From positions 1-43,574 of the forward strand of contig CACJNL010000011.1 in assembly GCA_902594815.1 (NCBI GenBank): 43,574 nucleotides of DNA, given 5' to 3'. Both the position numbers and the translations under genes were made by a program. This stretch comes from an uncultured Alphaproteobacteria bacterium. GTDB lineage: Bacteria > Pseudomonadota > Alphaproteobacteria > HIMB59 > GCA-002718135. The notes under the pieces are model-generated. The model was not told where the DNA came from and searched no databases. It saw only the letters and a list, made by a program, of their open reading frames with translations. Every line of letters starts with the position of its first letter. Within the stretch, counting starts at the first letter, position 1. Shown here one piece after another: positions 18,522 to 27,941 of the stretch.

Positions 18522-19219
18522 CTAAGCAATTTGTTTGTTGCTGACTCTATAGAATTTTCAACTTGTTTAAGAGCTTCTTTTTTATCTAACCCTACTTCTA
18601 TATCAGGCAAAAACTCAATGATGATATGTCCTTTTTTAATTATTTTGATACCTTTTTGCCAAAATAATCCTGAGTTTAATGCAACAGGTTTTAACTTTCG
18701 TTTAGCCGCATTATAAATTCCAACAAAACCAGACTTGTAATCAGCTTTTTCACCAGGTTTCTTTCTTGTACCTTCAGGAAAGATAATGATTGTAGAGCCT
18801 TCATCTAATTTTTTTTTAACATCTGATATCATTTTTCGCATTGCTTTGGCTTGTCCTGCTCTATCAATGGAAACCATGTTGCTTTTTAATAAATACTGTC
18901 CAAAAATTGGAATATAGAAAAGTTGTTTTTTATGAATAAAAAAACTACTTTCTAAATAATAATAAAGCGCAAAAGTCTCAAAAGCAGACTGATGTTTAGA
19001 CACGATAATAAGGGGTTCCTTAGTTAAGTCATCAAGTCCTCTAACTTCATGAGTAACCCCACAAATATATTTCAATAAAATAAATATACCTTTTATCCAT
19101 GCTTTAGCAGGAAAACGAATAAATTTGCTAGGTAAAACAATAAAGGGAATGCTTAAAAAACCCATTAAGATTGTCCACAGAGCCAAAGCACTATAAAAAA
19201 TAATAGTAAGTAATAACAT
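18518..19219 (-). CDS. plsC: 1-acyl-sn-glycerol-3-phosphate acyltransferase (PlsC family)
   Basis: A 233-residue membrane acyltransferase making phosphatidic acid. A hydrophobic N terminus (about 1-30) is followed by the acceptor motif SKHQSAFE, with His76 and Glu81 in place of the usual HX4D aspartate, and by IIIFPEGTRKKPGE, the glycerol-phosphate-binding motif. The HX4E variant is found in some marine proteobacterial homologues and need not mean loss of activity. The gene converges on tyrC with a four-base overlap of stops. A specialised acyl acceptor is possible. Confidence 0.87.
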   Translation of the reverse strand: MLLLTIIFYSALALWTILMGFLSIPFIVLPSKFIRFPAKAWIKGIFILLKYICGVTHEVRGLDDLTKEPLIIVSKHQSAFETFALYYYLESSFFIHKKQLFYIPIFGQYLLKSNMVSIDRAGQAKAMRKMISDVKKKLDEGSTIIIFPEGTRKKPGEKADYKSGFVGIYNAAKRKLKPVALNSGLFWQKGIKIIKKGHIIIEFLPDIEVGLDKKEALKQVENSIESATNKLLS

Positions 19220-19268
19220 ACAATAAATTTTGTTTTATATACTAACCTCTCTACTCTATATATAGCTT

Positions 19269-19721
19269 ATGTTCATACAGTGTTCAGATTGTGATTATAA
19301 ATATATTGTAAATTCTGCGGATTTAAAACCAGATGGAAGAATGGTTGAGTGCGCTAATTGTAATCATCGATGGTATCAAGAGCCACTTAAATCTGATGAA
19401 CTTTTATCGTCCTCTGTACCTCATGTCCCTCAAGAAGATCAACCTAGTAAAGTAAAAAATAACTTAGAGGAGAATGACTTAAATGTTACTGAAGAGATTA
19501 AAAATTTACCAAGCACTGTAGTTAGAGAGAAAAAAGTAAGTGTGATTAACACCTTTTTAGTCATCTTTATGTTAGTATTTTTATTTTTTCTATTTTGGGC
19601 TTTTCGTTCATATGGAACAAATATTTTTGTTTTACTGATTTTCTATATTAACGAATTTTTTTTTAATTTAAGATTAATCATCGATGATTTGGCTAAAATT
19701 ATTTATCAAATTTTAAATTAA
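19269..19721 (+). CDS. Zinc-ribbon (MJ0042-type) membrane protein
   Basis: A 150-residue protein beginning with a zinc ribbon: CSDCDYKY and CANCNHRWY supply two CxxC pairs (about residues 4-36). An acidic linker follows. One strong membrane helix (about 92-113, VFLFFLFWAF) and a second hydrophobic stretch near the C terminus (about 115-135) anchor it. Alphaproteobacteria carry such MJ0042-domain proteins of unknown role. It is divergent from plsC and converges on lysA with a four-base overlap. Confidence 0.75.
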   Translation: MFIQCSDCDYKYIVNSADLKPDGRMVECANCNHRWYQEPLKSDELLSSSVPHVPQEDQPSKVKNNLEENDLNVTEEIKNLPSTVVREKKVSVINTFLVIFMLVFLFFLFWAFRSYGTNIFVLLIFYINEFFFNLRLIIDDLAKIIYQILN

Positions 19722-20962
19722 TCTAACCATTCAGGAATAATATCTTGATTAATAAATTCCTTCGAAGTTAATGGCTCATAAATTTTTTGAAAAATATGAT
19801 TATTAACTAAAATTTCTATTGGCAAACCTCTTGAGTTGTAATTTGATGCCATCACTTTTCCATACGCTCCAGTATCTTTAATAATCAACAAGTTTCCAAC
19901 TTTTTGTTTTGGTAGTATGATATTTGTTTCTAAAATATCTGAGCTTTCACAAATAGGTCCTGCAACGGAGTAGGTAACTAATTCACTATTACTTTTGTCT
20001 ACCACTTCAATGTCATGATGAGCTTGGTATAAAGCTGGTCGTATCAATGAATGCATTCCTGCATCTGTTATTAAAAAATTTATACCTCCATTATTTTTTA
20101 TAGTCATTACAGAAGTTATTAAAATTCCTGCATTTGCAACAAGGTATCTTCCAGGTTCAAAAGATAATTGATATGGCACATTCTCAAAACACTTATCTAA
20201 TTCATCATTAACAAGCTCTAAATCTAAAGCATTATCTTGATCTTGATACGTTACTCCAAGGCCTCCACCCAAATCAACATGTTTGATAGAATAACCTTTG
20301 TCCAAAAAAAGCTGTGCATTTGTTTTCATTTTCATAAAAATTTCAGCAAAAACTTTTGTGTTAAATATTTGACTGCCTACATGGCAACTAACACCTATTA
20401 GACTAATATTTTTTGCATTTTCTAAAGATTGGAACATGTCCTGCAATTTATCAGTATCTATTCCAAACTTATCTGTTTTTTTCCCAGTGGAAATTTTATC
20501 AATTGTCTGACCATCAATATTTGGATTAAGTCTAATACCTATGTCTACGCATTTATTATGCTCTTGCGCTACATTATTTATTCTTTGAATTTCATCAATA
20601 GACTCCACATTGATTAGACGTATATTATTGCTGATTGCAAAACTTATGTCCTCTTTAGATTTTCCAATTCCCTCAAAAATAATTTTCTTAGGGTTGATGC
20701 CAGCCGTTATGGCTCTTTCTAATTCACCAACCGAAACAACATCAGCTCCTGCACCTAATTTAGACATTAACTTAATGATTGCTTGATTAGAGTTAGCTTT
20801 GACCGCATAGAAAATTTCAGCATTTAGAGCATTCTTTAATATATTATATTTTTCTTCAATTTTTTTTTGAGAATATACATACATTGGTGTTGCGTGAGAT
20901 GATGCAATATCTTCTATGGCAACTCCCTCCACAAAGGGTTTATTATTTTGATAGTTAATCAT
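19718..20962 (-). CDS. lysA: Diaminopimelate decarboxylase LysA
   Basis: A 414-residue PLP enzyme, last step of lysine synthesis. The PLP lysine is Lys55 in FYAVKANSNQ. GVSCHVGSQI, HVDLGGGLGV, FEPGRYLVANAG, GPICESSDIL and YGKVMASNYNSR are group IV decarboxylase motifs. The start at 20962 (MINYQNNKPFVEGV) is chosen; the frame extends upstream through the lptM gene but those residues are not LysA-like. The ATG lies two bases after the lptM stop, so argH-lptM-lysA form an operon. Confidence 0.95.
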   Translation of the reverse strand: MINYQNNKPFVEGVAIEDIASSHATPMYVYSQKKIEEKYNILKNALNAEIFYAVKANSNQAIIKLMSKLGAGADVVSVGELERAITAGINPKKIIFEGIGKSKEDISFAISNNIRLINVESIDEIQRINNVAQEHNKCVDIGIRLNPNIDGQTIDKISTGKKTDKFGIDTDKLQDMFQSLENAKNISLIGVSCHVGSQIFNTKVFAEIFMKMKTNAQLFLDKGYSIKHVDLGGGLGVTYQDQDNALDLELVNDELDKCFENVPYQLSFEPGRYLVANAGILITSVMTIKNNGGINFLITDAGMHSLIRPALYQAHHDIEVVDKSNSELVTYSVAGPICESSDILETNIILPKQKVGNLLIIKDTGAYGKVMASNYNSRGLPIEILVNNHIFQKIYEPLTSKEFINQDIIPEWLD

Positions 20963-20963
20963 T

Positions 20964-21152
20964 TTACTCTGTTTGAATAATAACTGATTGCTGACGTTCT
21001 TTCTCAGCCTCAAACCTTTCCATACATGCTTCATCACATGGATAGCTAATTACAGATTTATCCAATTTATCTTCAGGCAAACTTAAAGGACCCACCTTAC
21101 CACAACTAATTAGAAAAAGTGAGAATACTAAAATATATAGATAATTTTTCAT
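20964..21152 (-). CDS. lptM: LptM/YifL-type small lipoprotein
   Basis: A 62-residue lipoprotein. A short signal peptide ends in the lipobox LISC (Cys17), followed by GKVGPLSLPED, the CGxxGPLxxP pattern of LptM (formerly YifL), which assists oxidative maturation of the outer-membrane LPS transporter LptD. Two further cysteines (YPCDEACM) are present. It starts where argH ends and stops just before lysA; the same argH-lptM-lysA order is common in proteobacteria. The function is assigned by motif and order. Confidence 0.8.
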   Translation of the reverse strand: MKNYLYILVFSLFLISCGKVGPLSLPEDKLDKSVISYPCDEACMERFEAEKERQQSVIIQTE

Positions 21153-22570
21153 TAGAGATATTTTTTTATAGCATATTTGATTGTTTGTTTAACACTTTGT
21201 GGAGATGTACCTCCAAAACTTCTTTTATTTTTAACACTTTCTTCAATTGAAAAAGTATTTTTTGCGTCATTGCTTATTTTTTTATTAAACTTCTGTAACT
21301 CTTCTAAGCTTAACTGATCTAAATTTTTATTTTTTTTATTAGCATAAGCAACTATTTTTCCAGTCAAATGGTATGCTTCTCTGAAAGAAAAATTCAGGTG
21401 TTGAACAAGCCAATTAGCAAAATCTGTTGCGGTTGCATTGGAATTTTTTACAGCTTCTTTCATTACATAAGTATTGAAGGTCATATTTGACCACATTTCA
21501 GTCATCACCTCTAAAGCTAGAGAAACATTATCAAATGAAGAAAAAATAATTTTTTTATCATCTTGCAAATCTTTACTGTAGGCTAAAGGCAGTCCCTTAA
21601 GAATTATTAACAAAGCATTCAAGTTACTTATTACGTTTCCAGAATTACCTCTTACTAACTCAGCACCGTCTGGGTTTTTTTTCTGCGGCATGATCGAACT
21701 ACCCGTGGCTAATTCATCAGGTAATTTTACAAAGTTAAATTGTTGATTAGCCCAAAGAATAACTTCATCAGCCATTCTTGATAGGTGAATACTTATTAGA
21801 GATAAAACAAATAAAAACTCAATAGCAAAATCTCTGTCAGAAACACTGTCGAGTGCGTTAACCGTTGGTTTATTAAATTTTAATAAACTCGAAGTATAAT
21901 TTCTATCAATAGGAAATGACGTTCCTGCTAAAGCACCTGAGCCAAGAGGATTTTCGTTTAATATTTCATTACAATTCTTTAACCTTTTTCTATCTCGGCC
22001 TATCATCTCAACATAAGCAAGAGAATAATGTGCTAATGAAATAGGCTGAGCAACTTGTAAGTGTGTGTAGCCAGGTAAGATTGTGTCAGTATGTTTTTTG
22101 GCAATATTAATTAAAACCTTTTGTAATTTCTGAAGCATTTTATCTAGATCAGCACTATTATTTCTTATCCAAAGTTTGAAATCAGTCACCACTTGATCAT
22201 TTCTTGATCGAGCAGTATGTAATTTGCCGGCCGTTGCTCCAATATGCTGAAAAAGCATAGACTCAACATTCATATGAATATCTTCCAACTCTTTTTTGAA
22301 TTTTACTTTACCTTTTTGAATATTATTTAATATTACTTTAAGTCCATTAACTATTTTTATTTCATCTTTTTTGGAGATAATTTTTTGTCTACCCAGCATT
22401 TTAGCATGTGCTATTGAGCCCTCAATATCTTCTTTGTACATTCTTTGATCTACATCAATTGAGCTATTAATAGCTTCAAGTAATTTAGAAGGACCTTTGT
22501 TTAAGTGGGTATTTCTGGATGGGTTTTTTTTCATCGCGTGGGCTATAAAGCTATTTACAATAATTTTCAT
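21152..22570 (-). CDS. argH: Argininosuccinate lyase ArgH
   Basis: A 472-residue fumarase-superfamily enzyme that cleaves argininosuccinate to arginine and fumarate. DIEGSIAHAKML, HTARSRNDQVVTDFKLW, PGYTHLQVAQPISLAHYSLAY, NPLGSGALAGTSFPIDR and the catalytic loop GSSIMPQKKNPDGAELVRG are diagnostic. The usual LWGGRF near the N terminus is replaced by NTHLNKGPS. An alternative start at 22534 (MKKNPSRN) would shorten the lead by 12 residues and may be right. Confidence 0.94.
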   Translation of the reverse strand: MKIIVNSFIAHAMKKNPSRNTHLNKGPSKLLEAINSSIDVDQRMYKEDIEGSIAHAKMLGRQKIISKKDEIKIVNGLKVILNNIQKGKVKFKKELEDIHMNVESMLFQHIGATAGKLHTARSRNDQVVTDFKLWIRNNSADLDKMLQKLQKVLINIAKKHTDTILPGYTHLQVAQPISLAHYSLAYVEMIGRDRKRLKNCNEILNENPLGSGALAGTSFPIDRNYTSSLLKFNKPTVNALDSVSDRDFAIEFLFVLSLISIHLSRMADEVILWANQQFNFVKLPDELATGSSIMPQKKNPDGAELVRGNSGNVISNLNALLIILKGLPLAYSKDLQDDKKIIFSSFDNVSLALEVMTEMWSNMTFNTYVMKEAVKNSNATATDFANWLVQHLNFSFREAYHLTGKIVAYANKKNKNLDQLSLEELQKFNKKISNDAKNTFSIEESVKNKRSFGGTSPQSVKQTIKYAIKKYL

Positions 22571-22639
22571 CCAAATACGTGATTTTTTTATATTTCTTTT
22601 AGTGAGATTTATTAAATTATCTATATAAACTCTACAAAA

Positions 22640-24943
22640 ATGAAAATTTCAAAAGTTGTAGTTATTGGCTCTGGAACGATGGGAAGCGGTATTGCGGCAC
22701 AAGTTGCAAATGCGGGAATCAATGTTCAATTACTGGATTTGACTAAAGAGATTGCTAGCAATGCTTGCGAACGAATAAAAAAATCTAGACCACCTCTATT
22801 AATGGAAGAAAATAATATAAATTTGATTACTCCTGGAAGTATTGAGAATGACCTAGAGTCTTTAAAAGAAGCTGATTGGGTTGTTGAGGCTGTTGTTGAA
22901 AGAATAGATATAAAAAAAACTCTCTACTCACAAATTGATTCTTTGCGTAAACCAGGTGCTTTTATTTCATCAAATACATCTTCAATTCCTCTCAGTGTTT
23001 TAACTGAAGATATGTCTAAAGAGATGAAAGAAGTTTTTTGTATCACTCATTTCTTTAATCCTGTTCGATATATGAAGTTGCTCGAACTGGTGATTGGAAA
23101 AGAAAACAATAAAGAAAAAATAAATGATTTAGTGGCATTTGGTGATAAAGTATTAGGCAAAACAGTTGTTGTTTGTAACGATTCACCAGGATTTTTAGGT
23201 AACCGTGTAGGAGTCTACGCGATGCAAGTCGCAATGACAGAAGCCTTTAATCTAGGATTAAGTGTTGAAGAAGCGGACGCTGTCTTTGGTAGACCTCTTG
23301 GAATTCCCAAAACAGGAATATTTGGCTTGTATGATTTAATAGGTATTGATCTTATGGCTGATGTTTTGAAAAGTTTTATTAAAGAGCTGCCTGAGAGTGA
23401 CCCCTTTCATGACGTAGGTAAGGAGCTTCCTATAATTAAGCAGCTTATTAAAGATGGATACACTGGCAGAAAAGGTAAGGGTGGTTTTTTTAGAATGAAT
23501 AAATCTTTAGGTGTAAAAGTTTTAGAGTCACTTAATTATAAAAATAATACTTATAATGAGTCTAAAAAAGTTGATTTACAACTTCCAGATGTAATGGACA
23601 TTGCCAAAGTTCTTAATAGACAAGATGTTTATGGAGAATACGCATGGTCAATTTTGAAAAAAACAATTTTATATGCTTCAGGTCTAGTTCCAAATGTAAC
23701 TGAAAACTTTAATGACATTGATGACGCTATGAAATGTGGATTTAATTGGTCTAAAGGTCCTTTTGAAATACTTAATGAAATTGGAATTGAAAATTTTATT
23801 TCAAAGTTAAACGGCGATGATCATATTCCACCTTTTTTAAAACAACTTCAGGATCAAAATAATTCTCTATTCAATCTGTCCAATAACAATCTAGAATATT
23901 TTCATCCAACAAAATCTTATACTCCAATGTCGAGACCAGAGGGTGTAATATCTTTATCGGATATAAAGAAATCTTCAAAACCTCTTTACTCAAATTCCTC
24001 AGCTTCTATTTGGGAAATATCAGGAAAATCAAGATCTCTCTGTGTTGAGTTTCATACAAAAGCAAACGCGCTAGATGGCTTAACTAATGACTGTTTAATG
24101 AGAGCTTATGAGTTAACTAGCGAAAAGTATGATGGAATAATTATTGCTAATGATGCTATGCAATTTTCTGCAGGTGTTAATTTAAATTATTTTTATGATA
24201 AGGCTATAAATAAACAATTCAATGAGATAGATAAATTTCTTAATAATTTCCAACAGTCACTTTACCAACTACAACATGCAGAATTTCCAGTTGTGTCTTG
24301 TCCTTCAGGCTTGGCAATTGGAGGTGGCTATGAAGTTATTTCTCAAACAAGCTTTATTGCAGCACACTCTAATTCTGTACTCGGTCTAGTGGAGTCCCTA
24401 GTAGGTTTAATACCTGCAGGAGGTGGTTGCAAAGAAATGTTAAGACGCTGGGCTAATAATTCTGAAATAAAAAATGATCCAAAATTATTATCACTAAAAG
24501 TTTTTAATTTAATTGGCTATGCAACTACTGCTGACTCACCAATAAAAGCTAAGGTTCATAAATTTCTAGGGGAGCAAGATACAATTGTTATGAGTAAAGA
24601 CAGATTAATAGAAGAGGCTGATAAAATAATATTTTCAATAAAACAAAATTACAAATCATTAGAAAGTGCTTCATTGGTTTTACCTGGAGCAACCGTGATG
24701 TCAGAAATGATTGATATTTTAAATGAATTAAAGGACAAAAAAATAATAGGTCAGCATGGTATCGAAGTTGGAAAAAAATTAGGCTATATGCTAAGTGGTG
24801 GCGATACAAATTCATCATCAGCTTTAACCGAGCAAAACCTATATAATCTTGAAAGAGAAATTTTTATTGATTTAATAAAGCAAAAACCTACACAGGATCG
24901 TATTAGACATACCCTTGATACAGGAAAACCACTGTTTAATTAA
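22640..24943 (+). CDS. 3-hydroxyacyl-CoA dehydrogenase / enoyl-CoA hydratase (FadB/FadN-like)
   Basis: A 767-residue bifunctional beta-oxidation enzyme. The N-terminal half is the dehydrogenase: VVVIGSGTMGSGIAAQ (NAD site), SSNTSSIPLS, ITHFFNPVRYM with the catalytic histidine, NDSPGFLGNRVG, and GYTGRKGKGGFF. The C-terminal third (about 450-767) is a crotonase-like domain with FSAGVNL, AIGGGYEV and LVGLIPAGGGCKEML. The dehydrogenase-first order is that of Bacillus FadN and its alphaproteobacterial relatives, opposite to E. coli FadB. It is divergent from argH, and 54 bases separate it from the acyl-CoA ligase. Confidence 0.88.
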   Translation: MKISKVVVIGSGTMGSGIAAQVANAGINVQLLDLTKEIASNACERIKKSRPPLLMEENNINLITPGSIENDLESLKEADWVVEAVVERIDIKKTLYSQIDSLRKPGAFISSNTSSIPLSVLTEDMSKEMKEVFCITHFFNPVRYMKLLELVIGKENNKEKINDLVAFGDKVLGKTVVVCNDSPGFLGNRVGVYAMQVAMTEAFNLGLSVEEADAVFGRPLGIPKTGIFGLYDLIGIDLMADVLKSFIKELPESDPFHDVGKELPIIKQLIKDGYTGRKGKGGFFRMNKSLGVKVLESLNYKNNTYNESKKVDLQLPDVMDIAKVLNRQDVYGEYAWSILKKTILYASGLVPNVTENFNDIDDAMKCGFNWSKGPFEILNEIGIENFISKLNGDDHIPPFLKQLQDQNNSLFNLSNNNLEYFHPTKSYTPMSRPEGVISLSDIKKSSKPLYSNSSASIWEISGKSRSLCVEFHTKANALDGLTNDCLMRAYELTSEKYDGIIIANDAMQFSAGVNLNYFYDKAINKQFNEIDKFLNNFQQSLYQLQHAEFPVVSCPSGLAIGGGYEVISQTSFIAAHSNSVLGLVESLVGLIPAGGGCKEMLRRWANNSEIKNDPKLLSLKVFNLIGYATTADSPIKAKVHKFLGEQDTIVMSKDRLIEEADKIIFSIKQNYKSLESASLVLPGATVMSEMIDILNELKDKKIIGQHGIEVGKKLGYMLSGGDTNSSSALTEQNLYNLEREIFIDLIKQKPTQDRIRHTLDTGKPLFN

Positions 24944-24997
24944 TTCTTCTTTTGACTAAGGATTTTAATTATTTTTTTTAATGCTATAAACAATACC

Positions 24998-26629
24998 ATG
25001 AATCAATTTTCAACAGACCTTAATAAGAATAAAGCAAATTATGTACCTTTAACTCCTTTAAGTTTTATTACTCGAGCTAAAGATATTTATCCTTATTATG
25101 AGTCAGTTGTTTATGGAAATAGAAGTTACACATGGTTACAAACTTATAATCGTTGTGCAAAATTTGCTAGTGCTCTAACAAAAAAAGGTATTGGCCTTGG
25201 AAGCACCGTTTCTATAATTGCCGCAAATACACCTGAACTTTTAGAGGCTCATTATTCAATTCCAATGACAGGAGGTGTAGTTAATACAATCAATACACGT
25301 CTAGACGCTCAAACAATTGCGTATATTTTAGAGCATAGTGATGCTAAATTATTAATCACTGATACACAATTTTCACCAACTATCAAAAAAGCCTTGAGTA
25401 TTTATGGAAAAAAAATGCCCATTATTGATATTCATGATGATCAGGCAATTTTTAAAGAAGGTGAAGGAGAAAAAATTGGTGATTGGACTTACGAAGAATT
25501 TTTAAATACAGGCGATGATAATTTTAATTGGTCCTTTCCAGAAGATGAATGGCAAGCAATATCACTTAGCTATACTTCAGGCACAACAGGAAAACCTAAA
25601 GGAGTTGTTTATCATCATAGGGGTTCATACCTTATGTCAACAGGTAGTGTAACAGCGTGGAACATGACAAACAAACTAACTTTTCTCGCAACAGTACCCA
25701 TGTTTCATTGTAATGGTTGGGGGTATCCTTGGACAGCGGCATTAGTTCATGCCAAGGTTGTATGCTGTCGATATATTGTTGCCAAAGATATTTATAATTT
25801 AATTGATAAACATAAAGTAACTCATTTTGGTGGTGCACCAATCGTATTAAATTTGATTGCAAATGCTGAAGACAAAGACAAGAAAGAAATAAAACATAAA
25901 ATTAATGTCCTAACAGCAGGAGCACCTCCAACAAGCGCGATTTTAGAAAAGATGGATAACTTGGGATTTGAAGTAATGCATGTTTATGGACTAACTGAAA
26001 CATATGGCCATGTATTACAATGTGCATGGAATGAAGAATGGAATAATCTTCCAAATAGTGAAAAAGCAGATTTGAATGCAAGACAAGGAGTACGGTATCC
26101 AAATCTTGAGGAAGCTATGGTTGCGGATCCTGAGACATATGTCCCAGTTCCAAAAGATGGAAAAACAATGGGTGAGATTTTAATGCGTGGAAATGTTGTA
26201 ATGAAAGGATACTATAAAAATAAAGAGGCAACTGAGTCTTCAATGAGAAATGGCTGGTTCCACTCAGGTGATTTAGCAGTTGTATATCCTGATGGATATA
26301 TTCAAATAAAAGATCGCTCTAAAGATATTATAATTTCTGGTGGAGAAAATATCTCATCAGTAGAAGTAGAAAATGTAATTGCTAAGCACCCAGCAGTATC
26401 ATTAGTTGCAGTTGTTGCCAAGCCAGATGAAAAATGGGGTGAAACACCATGCGCCTTTGTAGAACTAGCGCCTGGAAAAAATTCCACAGAAGAGGAAATT
26501 ATTCAGTTTTGTAAAGAAAATATGGCTGGATTTAAGAGGCCAAAAAATGTAATCTTTGGTGAATTACCGAAAACATCTACAGGCAAGATACAAAAATTTG
26601 AACTAAGGAAAAAAGCAAAGGAGATTTAA
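24998..26629 (+). CDS. AMP-forming acyl-CoA ligase (DmdB/fatty-acyl-CoA ligase type)
   Basis: A 543-residue adenylate-forming enzyme that activates a carboxylic acid to its CoA thioester. Motifs are YTSGTTGKPKGVVYHHRG (ATP loop), MFHCNGWGYPW, GAPPTS, YGLTETYGH, GWFHSGDLAVVYPDGY, KDIIISGGENISSVE and the C-terminal catalytic lysine in PKTSTGKIQKFELR. The overall pattern, starting with VPLTPLSFITRAKDIYP, is that of medium-chain and methylmercaptopropionate (DmdB-like) ligases of marine bacteria. The acyl group cannot be read from sequence. metY begins two bases after its stop. Confidence 0.88.
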   Translation: MNQFSTDLNKNKANYVPLTPLSFITRAKDIYPYYESVVYGNRSYTWLQTYNRCAKFASALTKKGIGLGSTVSIIAANTPELLEAHYSIPMTGGVVNTINTRLDAQTIAYILEHSDAKLLITDTQFSPTIKKALSIYGKKMPIIDIHDDQAIFKEGEGEKIGDWTYEEFLNTGDDNFNWSFPEDEWQAISLSYTSGTTGKPKGVVYHHRGSYLMSTGSVTAWNMTNKLTFLATVPMFHCNGWGYPWTAALVHAKVVCCRYIVAKDIYNLIDKHKVTHFGGAPIVLNLIANAEDKDKKEIKHKINVLTAGAPPTSAILEKMDNLGFEVMHVYGLTETYGHVLQCAWNEEWNNLPNSEKADLNARQGVRYPNLEEAMVADPETYVPVPKDGKTMGEILMRGNVVMKGYYKNKEATESSMRNGWFHSGDLAVVYPDGYIQIKDRSKDIIISGGENISSVEVENVIAKHPAVSLVAVVAKPDEKWGETPCAFVELAPGKNSTEEEIIQFCKENMAGFKRPKNVIFGELPKTSTGKIQKFELRKKAKEI

Positions 26630-26630
26630 T

Positions 26631-27941
26631 ATGGATCCAAAAACTTATAAATTTGATACTTTAAGTTTACATGCAGGATATATGCCAAGTAAAAATGCAG
26701 GCTCAAGACAAGTACCAATTTATCAAACAACCTCTTACATGTTTGATGATGTTGATCATGCTGCAGCATTATTTAACTTGGAGAGAGGCGGTCATATATA
26801 TAGCCGAATTTCAAATCCAACGGTTCAGGTCCTAGAAGAGCGTGTTGCAGCATTAGAGGGTGGAACTGCAGCCTTAGCAACAGCATCAGGCATGAGTGCA
26901 ATTTTTTTAACAATTATGACCTTATGTAATGCAGGTGATCATGTGGTAGTGTCTTCTCAATTATATGGTGGAACGGTAAATTTATTTAGATTAACTCTTC
27001 CAAAATTTGGAATAAAAGCAACTTTTGTGAAGCCTAGGGATACAGAAGGTTTCAAAAAAGCGATCCAAGATAATACTAAATGTATTTATGGAGAGCTAGT
27101 TGGAAATCCTGGAAATGAATTAATGAACTTACCCGAAATATCAAACATTGCTCATGAGGCTGGTATTCCTGTTATCATTGATAGTACTTATCAAACTCCA
27201 TATTTGTTTAAACCATTGGAACATGGTGCGGACTTTGTTGTTCATTCTTTAACTAAATGGATGGCAGGACATGGATCATCAATGGCTGGAATTTTAGTAG
27301 AAGGTGGTAAATTTGATTTTTTAAAAACGGATAAATTTCCCACTATGACTGAACCCTATGAAGGTTATCATGGCTTATCTTTTGCTGAAGAATTTGGTCC
27401 TGTAGCTTTTACAATGAAAGCTAGAGCTGAAGGAATGAGAGACATGGGACCTTGTTTAAGTCCTCAAAACGCTTGGAATGTTTTGCAAGGTATTGAAACT
27501 CTATCAGTCCGAATGGAAAAACATTGTTCAAATGCTCTAAAAATGGTTGAGTATTTGAGTAACCATGAGAGTGTCGCTTGGGTTTCTCATGCAAGTCTTA
27601 AAGATAATCCAGATTATGAATTAGCAAAAAAGTTATTACCTAAAGGTACTGGATCAATGATTGCTTTTGGTATTAAAGGAGGAAAAGAAGCTGGAGCTGC
27701 ATTTATTGACAATGTTAAACTAGCGTCTCATCTAGCAAATGTTGGAGATACTAGAACATTAGTTATCCATCCTGCCTCTGCTACTCATTCTCAAATGGAT
27801 GAAGCCACTTTAAAATTAGCAAATATGTCTCATGACATGATTAGACTTTCAGTTGGAATAGAAGATATTGAAGATATCATTAATGATTTTGAGGATGGTT
27901 TTAGAGCAGCAAAAAAACCAAAACTTGTATCAAATAAATGA
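26631..27941 (+). CDS. metY: O-acetylhomoserine sulfhydrylase MetY
   Basis: A 436-residue PLP enzyme of the Cys/Met-metabolism family that adds sulfide, or methanethiol, to O-acetylhomoserine to give homocysteine or methionine. FDTLSLHAGY, PIYQTTSYMFDD, YSRISNPTVQVLEERVAALEG with spacing as in MetY, and the PLP lysine in VHSLTKWMAGHGSSMAG identify it. The long insertion around residues 230-275 (EGYHGLSFAEEFGP) separates MetY from MetB/MetC. No riboswitch is seen ahead of it. It is sandwiched between an acyl-CoA ligase and an alpha/beta hydrolase, an unusual place for a methionine gene. Confidence 0.93.
   Translation: MDPKTYKFDTLSLHAGYMPSKNAGSRQVPIYQTTSYMFDDVDHAAALFNLERGGHIYSRISNPTVQVLEERVAALEGGTAALATASGMSAIFLTIMTLCNAGDHVVVSSQLYGGTVNLFRLTLPKFGIKATFVKPRDTEGFKKAIQDNTKCIYGELVGNPGNELMNLPEISNIAHEAGIPVIIDSTYQTPYLFKPLEHGADFVVHSLTKWMAGHGSSMAGILVEGGKFDFLKTDKFPTMTEPYEGYHGLSFAEEFGPVAFTMKARAEGMRDMGPCLSPQNAWNVLQGIETLSVRMEKHCSNALKMVEYLSNHESVAWVSHASLKDNPDYELAKKLLPKGTGSMIAFGIKGGKEAGAAFIDNVKLASHLANVGDTRTLVIHPASATHSQMDEATLKLANMSHDMIRLSVGIEDIEDIINDFEDGFRAAKKPKLVSNK

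Noticed and set aside
24944-24997. TTGACT and TATAAA upstream of the acyl-CoA ligase as a promoter
   Set aside because: The boxes are about 27 bases apart, too far for a sigma-70 promoter.
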